DNA from: Halobacillus sp. Marseille-P3879
GTDB lineage: Bacteria > Bacillota > Bacilli > Bacillales > Halobacillaceae
Reading direction: 5' to 3'
Assembly: GCF_900240285.1 (NCBI RefSeq)
Contig: NZ_OESS01000004.1
Span: 124,001-188,000 of the forward strand
Length of the DNA stretch: 64,000 nt
Numbering within the stretch: position 1 is the stretch's first letter; every line of letters starts with the position of its first letter. Position numbers and translations under genes: made by a program. Of the stretch, positions 26,339 through 35,024 are shown piece after piece. The notes under the pieces are model-generated. The model ran no database searches. It was given only the letters and a program-made list of their open reading frames with translations, and was not told where the DNA came from.

Positions 26339-27184
26339 TTATTCTTCCATTTTCCTAAAAATGACAACCCAGTTGGAACCGGTACGAATCCCATACGCTT
26401 TGGCAAATGAGCCCTGGTTAATGGCAACAGCCATATTATCCAATGAATTAATATAAACCAGAGGCTCCCCCTTATGGGTATCAGCAAACGACCGTCCAAA
26501 CGTCATCACGTTGCGGTAGATTGTACGTCCATCGTGTCGGATCTCTACTTCAATTGCCCCACCATAAGGAACGTCCATTGTTTTAAAGAGGTCGCGGCTG
26601 ATATTTGTCCACAAATTACCGAACCGGATATCGAGAATATCAATCATGCCTTCGACAGAATGATCTACCATACGGGCTTCTTTCACAGGTAAATGGACAA
26701 GGCTGCTTACCGGAAGCTCGGGGCCGACTCCTTCAAATGAAATCACACCTGATGCCAGTCTTGCTCCTGTATAAGCATAGATATCACGCCCATGAAATGT
26801 GTAGGATTCGCCAGATTTAGGCAGACGATTAACAGATTCGTCTATTTCTCTTACCGCTTCTATCCCTTCTGTTCTCGCGATATGCGTCAAACTCCCGTTG
26901 TCCGGCGTAATCACGTAGTGACCAGAACCCGTTTGAACAGCTACACTTCTTCGAGTTGAGCCTACCCCAGGATCTACCACAGATACAAATACCGTTCCAT
27001 CCTTCCAGTAGGTCACGGTCTGCCACAATCGATAGGACGCTTCCCAAATATCATAGGGAGGAATATCGTGTGTAAGGTCAAATATCTTCAGATCATGATC
27101 CACTGAATTTGCAACCCCGTGCATGGCACTGACTGCTCCATCACTTATACCAAAATCCGACTGTAATACTAATGCCTTGTTCAT
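26339..27184 (-). CDS. SAM hydroxide adenosyltransferase (DUF62 family)
   Basis: A 281-residue protein of the S-adenosyl-L-methionine hydroxide adenosyltransferase family. The opening LQSDFGISDGAVSAMHGV, then FVSVVDPGVGSTRR, the ITPDNGSLT motif and TFHGRDIYA are the conserved active-site blocks. The family hydrolyses SAM to adenosine and methionine and is related to fluorinases and chlorinases. The DPGVGS and HGRD motifs favour the hydroxide type. The start is ATG at 27184 behind GGGAGGGAG. The downstream lipoprotein gene may be co-transcribed. Confidence 0.87.
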   Translation of the reverse strand: MNKALVLQSDFGISDGAVSAMHGVANSVDHDLKIFDLTHDIPPYDIWEASYRLWQTVTYWKDGTVFVSVVDPGVGSTRRSVAVQTGSGHYVITPDNGSLTHIARTEGIEAVREIDESVNRLPKSGESYTFHGRDIYAYTGARLASGVISFEGVGPELPVSSLVHLPVKEARMVDHSVEGMIDILDIRFGNLWTNISRDLFKTMDVPYGGAIEVEIRHDGRTIYRNVMTFGRSFADTHKGEPLVYINSLDNMAVAINQGSFAKAYGIRTGSNWVVIFRKMEE

Positions 27185-27565
27185 GTTGCTCCCTCCCAAT
27201 CTATTAACCGATCTTTTCTCTAATTACAGCCATGATACAGAATCTTCACCAAAAACTCAATGAGATTCGTTCGACTCGTTTGGCTAAAATCACCCCTTTA
27301 CCTACATTTGCTTTATTTTTTAACCAGATTTACTATTAACTTAGTAATCATTTCGAAGAGCGAAATAATTAAGAGAGAGCGAGGTAATTCCACTCCCGGC
27401 GCTCGAAAGACTGAAGCTGCCGTTGATTAAAGAACTTAGTCATATAGTAAACAATCGACACCAGTGATTCGACTTTCTTTACGTCATTGACAAAAATATT
27501 CGACAAACCCTATCCTGTCCCGCTCTAATGGTTTCACATACTTATTAAATAGAGGATGAAATCAC
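27185..27565 (+). promoter_or_regulatory. Divergent intergenic region with promoter for the MFS gene
   Basis: No gene is supported in these 381 bp. TTGACA (27487-27492) and TATCCT (27511-27516), 18 bp apart, form a plausible promoter about 45 bp before the MFS start. Around 27366-27425, AGAGAGCGAGG followed by CACTCCCGGCGCTCG looks like a short remnant of the intergenic repeat seen near 24.4 kb; that match is weak. Confidence 0.5.
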
Positions 27566-29128
27566 ATGGAAAATCTGGAACATAAACAAAAAGTCACCAT
27601 AATGATTGCCATAATGGCTGCCATGCTGTTTGCTGCGCTGAATCAGACAATTATAGGAACAGCGCTTCCTGTCATAGTGGCTGATATTGGAGGGATGAGC
27701 TATTTTAACTGGGTTTTTACAATTTACATGCTGGCTTCCAGTATTACAGCTATCCTTGTAGGAAAGTTATCCGATACATATGGCCGTAAACCCTTCATAT
27801 TAACGGGAATTGGAATATTTATCTTGGCATCACTTCTATGCGGAATGTCTGTGAATATTTTTCAATTAATTATTTTCAGAGCTGTTCAAGGGCTGGGAGG
27901 AGGTATGATAATCTCTACTTCTTTTACCGCCATCGGTGATTTGTTCCCTCCTCGTGAACGTGGCCGCTGGCAAGGAATGATGGGCTCGGTATTCGGTCTG
28001 GCCAGTGTGTTCGGCCCTACGCTAGGAGGTTATATTGTTGATACTTGGCAATGGAATTGGGTTTTCTGGGTGTTTCTCCCCTTCGGAGCTGCGGCCTACG
28101 CAATGATATGGAAGATGTTCCCTAAAGTTTCTCAAAATGAAAAGAAATCTGTAGATTTTCTTGGAGCGATTGTATTAACCCTTTCGATTGTTCCTTTGCT
28201 TCTGGCTTTTTCCTGGGCCGGGCAGAATTATCCGTGGAATTCATTTGTGATTATCGGGCTCTTCATCTGGTCAGCAATGACCTTAACTCTGTTTATTTTC
28301 ATTGAACGCAATGCCGAGAATCCTGTCATCCCTCTTCATTTATTTAAAAACAGCATTTTCTCGATTTCCAATATGAGCGGACTGCTAATGGGAATGGGAA
28401 TGTTTGGAGCCATTATGTATATGCCCTTCTTTATCCAGGGGGTGCTTGGCATTTCAGCCACAAGTACAGGCTTTATTATGATGTCGATGATGCTGAGCAT
28501 GGTGCTGACCAGTACAATTGGCGGCCAGCTGATTACTAAAACCGGCAGCTATAAGCGATTTGCTATTCTCGGACTTCTCATTATGGCAGCCGGTATGTAT
28601 TTGATGTCTTTAATGACAATCGAAACGACTGTCACAAGTGTAGTGCGTAACCTAATCTTAGTTGGATTAGGACTGGGCCTCACCTTTCCAGTGCTGACGT
28701 TAACCGTCCAGAATGCAGTCGATCATAAATACCTTGGCGTATCCACCTCAGCTTCTCAGTTTTTCCGGCAAGCCGGCGGTACGATGGGTGTCTCCATTAT
28801 GGGGGCAATTATGAATTTAATAATGGGAAGGGAAATGAAAGGTTTAAGAGAAAATCCGGGTTCTGGACTGCAAGACCCGCAAGTCCTAATGGATCCCAAT
28901 CAGATCAACGCATTAAGAGAAAGTACATCGGAGGTTTCTTCTGCACAGTTTGACACTATGATTTCATCAATGAGAGAGGTTTTAAGCCTTGCTTTAAGTG
29001 GATCCTTCCTGTTTGGAACATTCATCTTAATCGGAGCCTGGATCTTAATTTTGTTTTTAAAAGAAATTCCATTACGATTATCCAATCATCCTGCTCAAGG
29101 CAGCAATAAAGAAAAATTAAGCTCATAA
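27566..29128 (+). CDS. MFS multidrug efflux transporter, 14-TMS DHA2 family
   Basis: A 520-residue drug:H+ antiporter of the EmrB/QacA type with 14 predicted membrane segments. Motif A appears as GKLSDTYGRKPFI, motif B/C region as FRAVQGLGGGMI and SVFGLASVFGPTLGGYI. It exports lipophilic compounds using the proton gradient. The start is ATG at 27566 behind GAGGATG. It is monocistronic with its own terminator. No regulator is adjacent, so inducers cannot be guessed. Confidence 0.88.
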   Translation: MENLEHKQKVTIMIAIMAAMLFAALNQTIIGTALPVIVADIGGMSYFNWVFTIYMLASSITAILVGKLSDTYGRKPFILTGIGIFILASLLCGMSVNIFQLIIFRAVQGLGGGMIISTSFTAIGDLFPPRERGRWQGMMGSVFGLASVFGPTLGGYIVDTWQWNWVFWVFLPFGAAAYAMIWKMFPKVSQNEKKSVDFLGAIVLTLSIVPLLLAFSWAGQNYPWNSFVIIGLFIWSAMTLTLFIFIERNAENPVIPLHLFKNSIFSISNMSGLLMGMGMFGAIMYMPFFIQGVLGISATSTGFIMMSMMLSMVLTSTIGGQLITKTGSYKRFAILGLLIMAAGMYLMSLMTIETTVTSVVRNLILVGLGLGLTFPVLTLTVQNAVDHKYLGVSTSASQFFRQAGGTMGVSIMGAIMNLIMGREMKGLRENPGSGLQDPQVLMDPNQINALRESTSEVSSAQFDTMISSMREVLSLALSGSFLFGTFILIGAWILILFLKEIPLRLSNHPAQGSNKEKLSS

Positions 29129-29162
29129 CAATAAAGCTGATACAAAACTGAATAAAGCAAAA

Positions 29163-29205
29163 AATAATCCGAACCATGATGTTGAAATCAGTTCGGATTA
29201 TTTAT
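29163..29205 (+). terminator. Terminator after the MFS gene
   Basis: 12-bp stem AATAATCCGAAC / GTTCGGATTATT (29163-29174 and 29191-29202) ending in T residues. Confidence 0.85.
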
Positions 29206-29290
29206 CAGAAAAGGAATTTCACCTTCGCTCCGTTCAAAACACTTCGCTTTCCCTGCAGGATCTTCGTTCCCACAGGAGCCTTAAGCATAT
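29206..29290. repeat. Probable dispersed intergenic repeat fragment
   Basis: The stretch CTTCGCTCCGTTCAAAACAC, CTTCGCTTTCCCTGCAGG and GTTCCCACAGGAGCC resembles segments found repeatedly between genes in Bacillaceae. No open frame or RNA class fits. The family assignment is from memory of such sequences and needs a genome copy count. Confidence 0.4.
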
Positions 29291-29396
29291 TGACCGTGCT
29301 AAGGATCTGGATTTATATTTTCATTGTTCGTTTCTTACCTTATGTCTTTCCTTATATCCCAGTTTCTAAGAAATAAAGGAAAGCCATGCCCTTCTT

Positions 29397-29636
29397 TTAT
29401 TCAGCATAGAATGCTAATTCTTCTTCAATTTTAAGACGAATTTTATCTAATGCTTCTTCGGGCGTGTCAGCAAACACCCTTGTTCCGTTTACCATGGCGT
29501 ACGGTTTAATCGCACATAATCCACAGAAGGAAAGACATTCATTCATAAGCACAGCTACGTCTGGATATTCTTCTTCAAGAATCGTTTCGACGTCCAGCTC
29601 GTTTATTAAGTTTCCATCACATACTTCCACAACCAC
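29397..29636 (-). CDS. DUF1450 (YuzB-like) small protein
   Basis: A 79-residue protein (77 if the second GTG at 29630 is used, which is better spaced from GGGG). The block ECLSFCGLCAIKPYAMVNG matches the Cys-rich core of the YuzB/DUF1450 family, which has a thioredoxin-like small fold and no known function. The N-terminal Cys in VVEVCDGN is also conserved. It follows the RibF-like gene by about 23 bp on the same strand, so the two are probably an operon. Confidence 0.78.
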   Translation of the reverse strand: MVVEVCDGNLINELDVETILEEEYPDVAVLMNECLSFCGLCAIKPYAMVNGTRVFADTPEEALDKIRLKIEEELAFYAE

Positions 29637-29659
29637 TACCCCATGATGTTATAACTCCT

Positions 29660-30610
29660 TTACTTCTCGTTGTTGGCAAGGCCTAAAATAGTACGTGCTT
29701 CAGCCTCATCATGCTGCATTTGATTCACAAGGTCATCGAGTCCGTCAAAGTTCTCTTCCCCTCGTATGAAACGCAGGAACTTCACCGTTACGATTCGGTC
29801 ATATAAATCACCGGAAAAGTCCAGAAGATAGGCTTCGACTTTGTACGACTCTCCTTTAACAGCAGGGCGGTAGCCGGCACTGATTAAAGTATAATAATAC
29901 TCACCTGCCTGGCTTCCCTGTACTTGCACAGTTCCAATATACACACCAGGTTTAGGCCGGACATATTCCTCAATTCCTCCTACATTCAGAGTAGGAAAAC
30001 CAAGCTGCCTGCCTAAGGCTTCTCCGTGTTCCACTATTCCTGTCAATTCAAAAGGCCGGTTCAGCAGAGATTGGACAGCTTCCATTCTTCCCTCTGCAAC
30101 ATGAAGACGAACCTTCGTACTGCTTACTTTTTCATGCTGTAAGGTAATGTGAGGGAGAATAAAAACAGAAATATCATGCTCCTGGCAGAGCTGCTTAAGT
30201 CCTTCTGCATCCGCGTTCCGTCCTTTTCCAAATCGGAAACCTTCGCCGACAACAATAGTGCTGACGTTTAATTGAGTAATATGTTCATGAACAAATTGCT
30301 CAGGTGTGATTTGCGCGTATTCTTTAGTAAACTTTATATGATAGTATCGGTCTACCCCTGATTTTTCAAGGGTCTGCAGTTTATCCTGGTAGGAGGACAG
30401 GGATCTTTTGTACGTTTCATCGCCTTTTAAGACCCAAAGGGGGTGTTCTGAGAAGCCGAATACGGAAATATCCTCATTGTTCTGCCGCAGGGCGTTTGCC
30501 TTATCCAACAGTTGCTGATGCCCCAGGTGAAGACCATCAAACTTACCAATTAATAATATGGTACTTTTGTTATTCTCTGGCGGTAAATCTGTAACTTCAA
30601 ATGTTTTCAT
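29660..30610 (-). CDS. RibF-like FAD synthetase/riboflavin kinase paralogue
   Basis: A 316-residue two-domain protein with the layout of bifunctional RibF (RibC in B. subtilis). The N-terminal nucleotidyltransferase has GKFDGLHLGH (22-31) and VSSTKVR (162-168). The C-terminal kinase domain (about 184-312) has GFPTLN (204-209), where active kinases have GxPTAN, and PGVYIG. The gene is outside the usual truB-ribF-rpsO context, so it is likely a second copy. It would make FMN and/or FAD; the A-to-L change in the kinase motif leaves kinase activity uncertain. No FMN riboswitch is seen upstream. The start is ATG at 30610 behind GGGGAGG. Confidence 0.8.
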   Translation of the reverse strand: MKTFEVTDLPPENNKSTILLIGKFDGLHLGHQQLLDKANALRQNNEDISVFGFSEHPLWVLKGDETYKRSLSSYQDKLQTLEKSGVDRYYHIKFTKEYAQITPEQFVHEHITQLNVSTIVVGEGFRFGKGRNADAEGLKQLCQEHDISVFILPHITLQHEKVSSTKVRLHVAEGRMEAVQSLLNRPFELTGIVEHGEALGRQLGFPTLNVGGIEEYVRPKPGVYIGTVQVQGSQAGEYYYTLISAGYRPAVKGESYKVEAYLLDFSGDLYDRIVTVKFLRFIRGEENFDGLDDLVNQMQHDEAEARTILGLANNEK

Positions 30611-30709
30611 TTCCTATCCTCCCCTGTTCACGTACACAATACTCTATTGTCATAGTATATCCGATAAGATCGATACACAACTAATCTGCATAATGAAAGG
30701 ATGTCACGA

Positions 30710-31249
30710 ATGATAGAAAAAGCCAGCCGATTCGCCACAATGGCCCATAGAGGTCAGAAACGAAAAGGTTCGACCGAAGACTATGTGACTCACCCCATTA
30801 GGGTTGCAGAGACTTTACACGAAGCAGGATGTTCCATGGAATTAATATGCGCTGGACTGCTGCATGATATCGTCGAGGATACCCCATATGAACTTGAAGA
30901 TATTGAAAGAGAGTTCGGGATTGCGGTAAGGGATCTGGTAGCCATCCATACAGAAGATAAAACGAAAACATGGTACGAGCGAAAAGCACATACTATAACC
31001 ACAGTTCAGACAGGAAATATGGAAGTAAAGTCGCTGATTGTTGCAGATAAATTAGACAACCTACGTTCTATAGAAACCAGTTATAACGAAATTGGAGATG
31101 AAATTTGGACTTATTTTAATTCAAGCTTCGAGCAGCAGAGATGGTATTATCAATCCGTTGCTGAAAAAATTTGGAAAGGGATTTCTGTTGAAGATGCCCC
31201 TGTTTTTTTCTCTACCTATTCTGAAACGGTTAAACGATTCTTTCGTTAA
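30710..31249 (+). CDS. HD-domain (p)ppGpp hydrolase-like protein
   Basis: A 179-residue HD-superfamily protein resembling the hydrolase domain of Rel/SpoT and the solo hydrolase Mesh1. It has His13 in MAHRGQKRKG, His28 in YVTHPIRVA, LLHDIVEDT (His52-Asp53, Glu56-Asp57) and a late ADKLDNLRSI corresponding to LADRLHNMRT of RSH proteins. There is no synthetase, TGS or ACT domain. The start is ATG at 30710, eight bases after AAAGGA; ATG at 30701 touches that site. Degradation of (p)ppGpp or a related nucleotide is inferred from motifs; a generic nucleotide phosphohydrolase is the alternative. Confidence 0.78.
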   Translation: MIEKASRFATMAHRGQKRKGSTEDYVTHPIRVAETLHEAGCSMELICAGLLHDIVEDTPYELEDIEREFGIAVRDLVAIHTEDKTKTWYERKAHTITTVQTGNMEVKSLIVADKLDNLRSIETSYNEIGDEIWTYFNSSFEQQRWYYQSVAEKIWKGISVEDAPVFFSTYSETVKRFFR

Positions 31250-31760
31250 ATGTATTCATAGGCTCCTCGAAAAGGATGTGCCTAATAGCCAATTCGTGTA
31301 ATCTGATGACACTTATGAAAACTGATGGATCCGGGCTGCCCGCAAGGTTTCTACAAGGTCACAAAGAACACATTATTGTTCCCGCCTTTGTTATTAACTT
31401 CTCGTTCATGTGGTTATAATAAACTAGAAACAACTGCTGTTGAAAACTTGTTTCAACTACCACCTCTATTCCTTGAGCTGAGGGAGACTGATTAAACTTT
31501 TACAAGTTTGGCATTATTAATCGCTCTTTTAGGGTATATACTTTCTGCAGCCCTATTCATAAAAGTGATAGATACTTTTTTAAATTAAGCCGTTTAATCC
31601 GAATTGTATAAGCATTAGTTAAATCCACCAATTTTTACCGCCGCCTCCATGAATCAATTGAACCATTTTCACTTAAAATTAAAGTGTAGCCTGATAAAGT
31701 TTGATAAAATTGTTTTCTGAACTTACTTAACCTTCGATAAAAAAGGCGTGAACATAACCT
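31250..31760. other. Gene-poor interval of 511 bp
   Basis: No convincing gene here. A 7-bp hairpin GTTGAAA / TTTCAAC (31439-31457) lacks a T-run. TATAAT at 31415-31420 has no good -35 partner. A 26-codon hydrophobic frame from TTG 31508 has no well-placed ribosome binding site. The promoter of the following ligase gene presumably lies in the last 100 bp. Confidence 0.5.
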
Positions 31761-33218
31761 ATGGAATTACAACAGCTACTAGATCACTTATTGTTCGAAT
31801 GCCACCATTCTATAAATCATATATCGATTAACGGAGTAACCGATTCCTCAATGGAAGTGGAACCAGGTTATGTTTTTGTTGCGATCAAAGGATATCAGAC
31901 AGATGGACACGACTATATAAATGATGCGGTTGCCAAAGGAGCTGCTGCAATAATAGGTGAAAATGAAGACCAGGGATTATCTGTTCCCTATATCAAAGTA
32001 GCAAATAGTAAAAAGGCGCTTGGTATCGTTTCTTCAGCCTTCTATCAAAACCCTTCCCAGAACAAAATTATGATTGGCATTACGGGGACTAATGGAAAAA
32101 CGACAACAAGCTATCTTGTAAAACATATACTCGATCATTTGGGATACTCTTGTTCTCTTATCGGGACCATCCAGAACATTGTTAACGGGGAAAAAACGAC
32201 GACACAAAACACAACACCCAACGCCCTAAAAGTTAATCAACTGCTGTCACAAAGTAATGACGACGTAGTGATCATGGAAGCTTCGTCTCAAGGTCTGGCC
32301 GAGTATCGTTTAGAGGGAATAACATTTGATATATGTCTTTTTACAAACCTTTCCCACGAACATTTAAATTACCACGGAACACTGGATCAGTACTTCGAAG
32401 CGAAGAGTAAACTGTTCTCCAAGTTAAAGCCTGGCGGCTCTGCTGTCGTTAATGCAGATGACTATTATGGCGAAAAGCTTATTAATCAGATGAAAGAGCG
32501 GGAAGTTCCAGTTCTTTCTTTTGGAGAGAATCCTGAAGCTTCAATCCAGATGAAAGACTTTAAGCTTTCTTACCCTTACTCTGTGCAATTAAAAGAGGGG
32601 ATGCACTCGTGTGAAGTAACTTCACCTATTCCCGGGTATCATAATTTGTTTAATGTCGCGATCGCCTATGCTTGTGCCAAAGTACTTCGTGCTTCTTCAG
32701 CCTCCATCTGTAGGGCTATAGAAAGTTTCCCCGGGGTGGAAGGGCGGTTTAACATGATTGACTTCCCTAATGGCTCAACTGTAGTAATTGATCACGCCCA
32801 TACTCCCGATGCAGTAATCAACTGTTTACAAACTTCTTCTGAATCGAAGAACGGCAAACTGTACCACGTTTTCGGGTTCAAGGGAGACAAAGACACAGAA
32901 AAAAGAAAAGAAATGGTTAGAATCAGTGCTGAAATGTGCGATCATTATATTCTGACTTTAGACAACCTCAACAACGTGCCAAAAGAAGAAATGATCCAGG
33001 CCTTAAATGAATTACAAGCGAATTATGGAAATGAAAAAGGCGAAATCGTAGAAGACCGCACCCTTGCTATTGAAAAGGCACTTTCACTAAGTAAAGAAGG
33101 AGACTGGATCGTTATTTCAGGGAAGGGCCACCAGACTTATCAGCACAGCTATCACTTCCCGGTAAAATCTGATAAAGAAGCGGTGTTATTATTAAAAGAA
33201 CAAATCCCTGAAAAATAA
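31761..33218 (+). CDS. MurE-like Mur ligase paralogue
   Basis: A 485-residue Mur ligase with all three MurE domains: UDP-binding N-domain (about 1-98), ATPase domain with GITGTNGKTTT (106-116) and the carbamylated-Lys motif YFEAKSKLF (Lys215), and a C-terminal amino-acid-binding domain. The substrate-specificity motif DNPR of DAP-adding MurE is replaced by DNLN in LTLDNLNNVPKEE, and MEVSSHAL reads MEASSQGL (172-179). It is a stand-alone gene outside any dcw cluster, with weak AAGG upstream. It probably adds an amino acid to a UDP-muramyl or similar acceptor, but the amino acid is not predictable; it is unlikely to be the housekeeping DAP ligase. Confidence 0.8.
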   Translation: MELQQLLDHLLFECHHSINHISINGVTDSSMEVEPGYVFVAIKGYQTDGHDYINDAVAKGAAAIIGENEDQGLSVPYIKVANSKKALGIVSSAFYQNPSQNKIMIGITGTNGKTTTSYLVKHILDHLGYSCSLIGTIQNIVNGEKTTTQNTTPNALKVNQLLSQSNDDVVIMEASSQGLAEYRLEGITFDICLFTNLSHEHLNYHGTLDQYFEAKSKLFSKLKPGGSAVVNADDYYGEKLINQMKEREVPVLSFGENPEASIQMKDFKLSYPYSVQLKEGMHSCEVTSPIPGYHNLFNVAIAYACAKVLRASSASICRAIESFPGVEGRFNMIDFPNGSTVVIDHAHTPDAVINCLQTSSESKNGKLYHVFGFKGDKDTEKRKEMVRISAEMCDHYILTLDNLNNVPKEEMIQALNELQANYGNEKGEIVEDRTLAIEKALSLSKEGDWIVISGKGHQTYQHSYHFPVKSDKEAVLLLKEQIPEK

Positions 33219-33287
33219 CACGTTTGGCCTTTTGAATCCGAGGGAATGGTTTGGAGAATCCAACCTTTGTTCAGGAGGTCTGTTTAT

Positions 33288-33953
33288 ATGTCTAAACACA
33301 TTTTAATGGTGGTCACCAACCACGAAAAAATTAACCAAGATACACCTACCGGAATCTGGCTTTCCGAATTCGGTGAAGCTTATAATGAATTTAAACAACA
33401 CGGCTATGAAATTACAGTTGCCAGCCCCAAAGGGGGACGTTCTCCGGTAGATCCTAACAGTGTAAGTAAAGATGAACCTGCTGAAATTCTTGATACAAAA
33501 GTGTTCTTAGAAAACACAGTTCCTATCGATTCTATTTCGGCTGAATCATTTGATGCCGTCTTTCTTCCTGGAGGACACGGAACCATGTTTGATTTTCCAG
33601 ATAACCAAAAGCTGCAGCAGCTGCTCAGAGAGTTTTATGAAGCAGATAAAATTGTTGCCGCTGTCTGCCATGGCCCATCAGCTTTAGCAGGAGTTACGCT
33701 TACCAATGGAGAACCACTCGTTAAAGGGAAACGCGTTAATGCGTTTACAGATGCTGAGGAGGCAGATACAGGCCTGGATCAGCATATGCCTTTCTTACTA
33801 GAAAGCAGGCTGCGTGAACTCGGCGCTGTATTCCAGTCTGCTCCAAACTGGTCCGAACACGTCGAAGCAGACGGCACTTTAATTACTGGTCAAAACCCTC
33901 AATCCACTGTGGCCGTTTCGAAAGAAGTTATTAAGATATTAAACCAATCCTAA
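33288..33953 (+). CDS. DJ-1/PfpI family protein (Hsp31/glyoxalase III-like)
   Basis: A 221-residue class I glutamine amidotransferase-like protein. The nucleophile elbow AVCHGPSAL carries the reactive Cys, LPGGHGTMFD holds the oxyanion loop, and GIWLSEFGEAYNEF supplies the conserved Glu. This matches the Hsp31/HchA-like branch, with methylglyoxalase or deglycase/chaperone activity. The start is ATG at 33288 behind AGGAGG; the earlier in-frame ATG at 33246 lacks one. It has its own terminator. Confidence 0.87.
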   Translation: MSKHILMVVTNHEKINQDTPTGIWLSEFGEAYNEFKQHGYEITVASPKGGRSPVDPNSVSKDEPAEILDTKVFLENTVPIDSISAESFDAVFLPGGHGTMFDFPDNQKLQQLLREFYEADKIVAAVCHGPSALAGVTLTNGEPLVKGKRVNAFTDAEEADTGLDQHMPFLLESRLRELGAVFQSAPNWSEHVEADGTLITGQNPQSTVAVSKEVIKILNQS

Positions 33954-33983
33954 TTGGAAATGGATCAAGACTGCTAGATACAG

Positions 33984-34025
33984 AAAGACCCGATCAAATT
34001 CAAATGAATTGTTCGGGTCTTTCTT
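33984..34025 (+). terminator. Terminator after the DJ-1-like gene
   Basis: Stem AAAGACCCGA / TCGGGTCTTT (33984-33993 and 34013-34022) with an inner AATTC/GAATT pairing and T-rich tail. Confidence 0.88.
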
Positions 34026-34149
34026 AAATTAATATCGCTTTGTCCCAACATTTCTCTTTAAAAACGAAATTTTTTTAAAACTGTCTTCCTTTTGGTAATA
34101 TTATATTATAAAAATATTCACCTCAATAAAGACAAGGAGAACCAATTCT

Positions 34150-35007
34150 ATGAATCATACAAAAAATGATTTAGAATACAGCTCAGTTGAAGAAGCTGCA
34201 AGCAATTTATTGGTACATATCAGTGAATTTATCAATGTAAATACTGTTTATATCGCCAAAAAAGAAATCGATCACATGCAAGTTATCGCTTCCTATAATC
34301 GAGAAGCTCCAATTGTAGATGCTGAGTTACAGGTGAACTATGATGACTCTTATTGTCAGTTTGTGATGGAAAGCGATGATGCACACTTTAAAACTATTAA
34401 CCTAACAGAAGAAGAAGCTACTGCCCACGTGAAACTGGCGAAAGAACTTGGAGTAAAAGCCTTCATGGGAGTTAAGCTTTATGACAAAGACGATCGTGAG
34501 TTTGGCACTTTGTGCGTAATGGACAGGGAGGTGCGAAACTTTTCCGAGAAAGAAATTAACTTCTTACAATCCCTGGGACAAACGTTTAACTCTATTATCC
34601 ATCTGGATCAAACTCAGCAGCAGGTGGACCTTTTGTCGACACCAATTGTACCTGTGACAGAAGGAGTTGTTGTATTGCCCCTTGTAGGATTTATGAGTGA
34701 GGATCGCTCTTCAAGACTATTAGCGAATGTATTGCATCAGGTAAAAGAAAAAGATTTAGATTACTTTATTCTGGATCTATCCGGCCTTGTTACATTTAAT
34801 AATCTCCTTATCAATCATCTCATCAGTATTATTGATTCCTTAGCCTTAATGGGTATAACTGCTGTAATTACTGGAATAAGACCTGAAATGGCTATGGCTC
34901 AAGTGGAACAGGGAGCTAAGTTCAAGAAAATATTTATAGCAGCCAGTCTCGAGCAGGCCCTTCAGCAAATTGGATTTTCTCTCATAAAAAATGAAGCTCA
35001 GCACTAA
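34150..35007 (+). CDS. GAF-STAS sensory protein (RsbR-like architecture)
   Basis: A 285-residue soluble protein. The N-terminal part (about 10-155) is a GAF domain with the SYCQFVMESDD and FGTLCVMDREVRNFSEKE features of small-molecule sensing GAFs. The C-terminal part (about 165-278) is a STAS domain with DYFILDLSGLVTFNN at the site where RsbR/RsbS have their phospho-acceptor helix. Such proteins feed the SigB stressosome or related partner-switching systems. No rsb genes are nearby, so the partner is unknown. The start is ATG at 34150 behind AAGGAG. It shares a terminator with the converging oxidase gene. Confidence 0.78.
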   Translation: MNHTKNDLEYSSVEEAASNLLVHISEFINVNTVYIAKKEIDHMQVIASYNREAPIVDAELQVNYDDSYCQFVMESDDAHFKTINLTEEEATAHVKLAKELGVKAFMGVKLYDKDDREFGTLCVMDREVRNFSEKEINFLQSLGQTFNSIIHLDQTQQQVDLLSTPIVPVTEGVVVLPLVGFMSEDRSSRLLANVLHQVKEKDLDYFILDLSGLVTFNNLLINHLISIIDSLALMGITAVITGIRPEMAMAQVEQGAKFKKIFIAASLEQALQQIGFSLIKNEAQH

Positions 35008-35024
35008 GCGGAGCTTCATTTTTT
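34986..35024. terminator. Bidirectional terminator inside converging gene ends
   Basis: 14-bp perfect stem AAAAAATGAAGCTC / GAGCTTCATTTTTT (34986-34999 and 35011-35024). It contains the last codons of both genes and has T-runs on both strands. Confidence 0.9.

Noticed and set aside
31508-31588. 26-codon hydrophobic frame with TTG start in the gene-poor interval
   Set aside because: No ribosome binding site at a usable distance (GAGGGAG is more than 20 bases away) and no other support. Kept only as a note.
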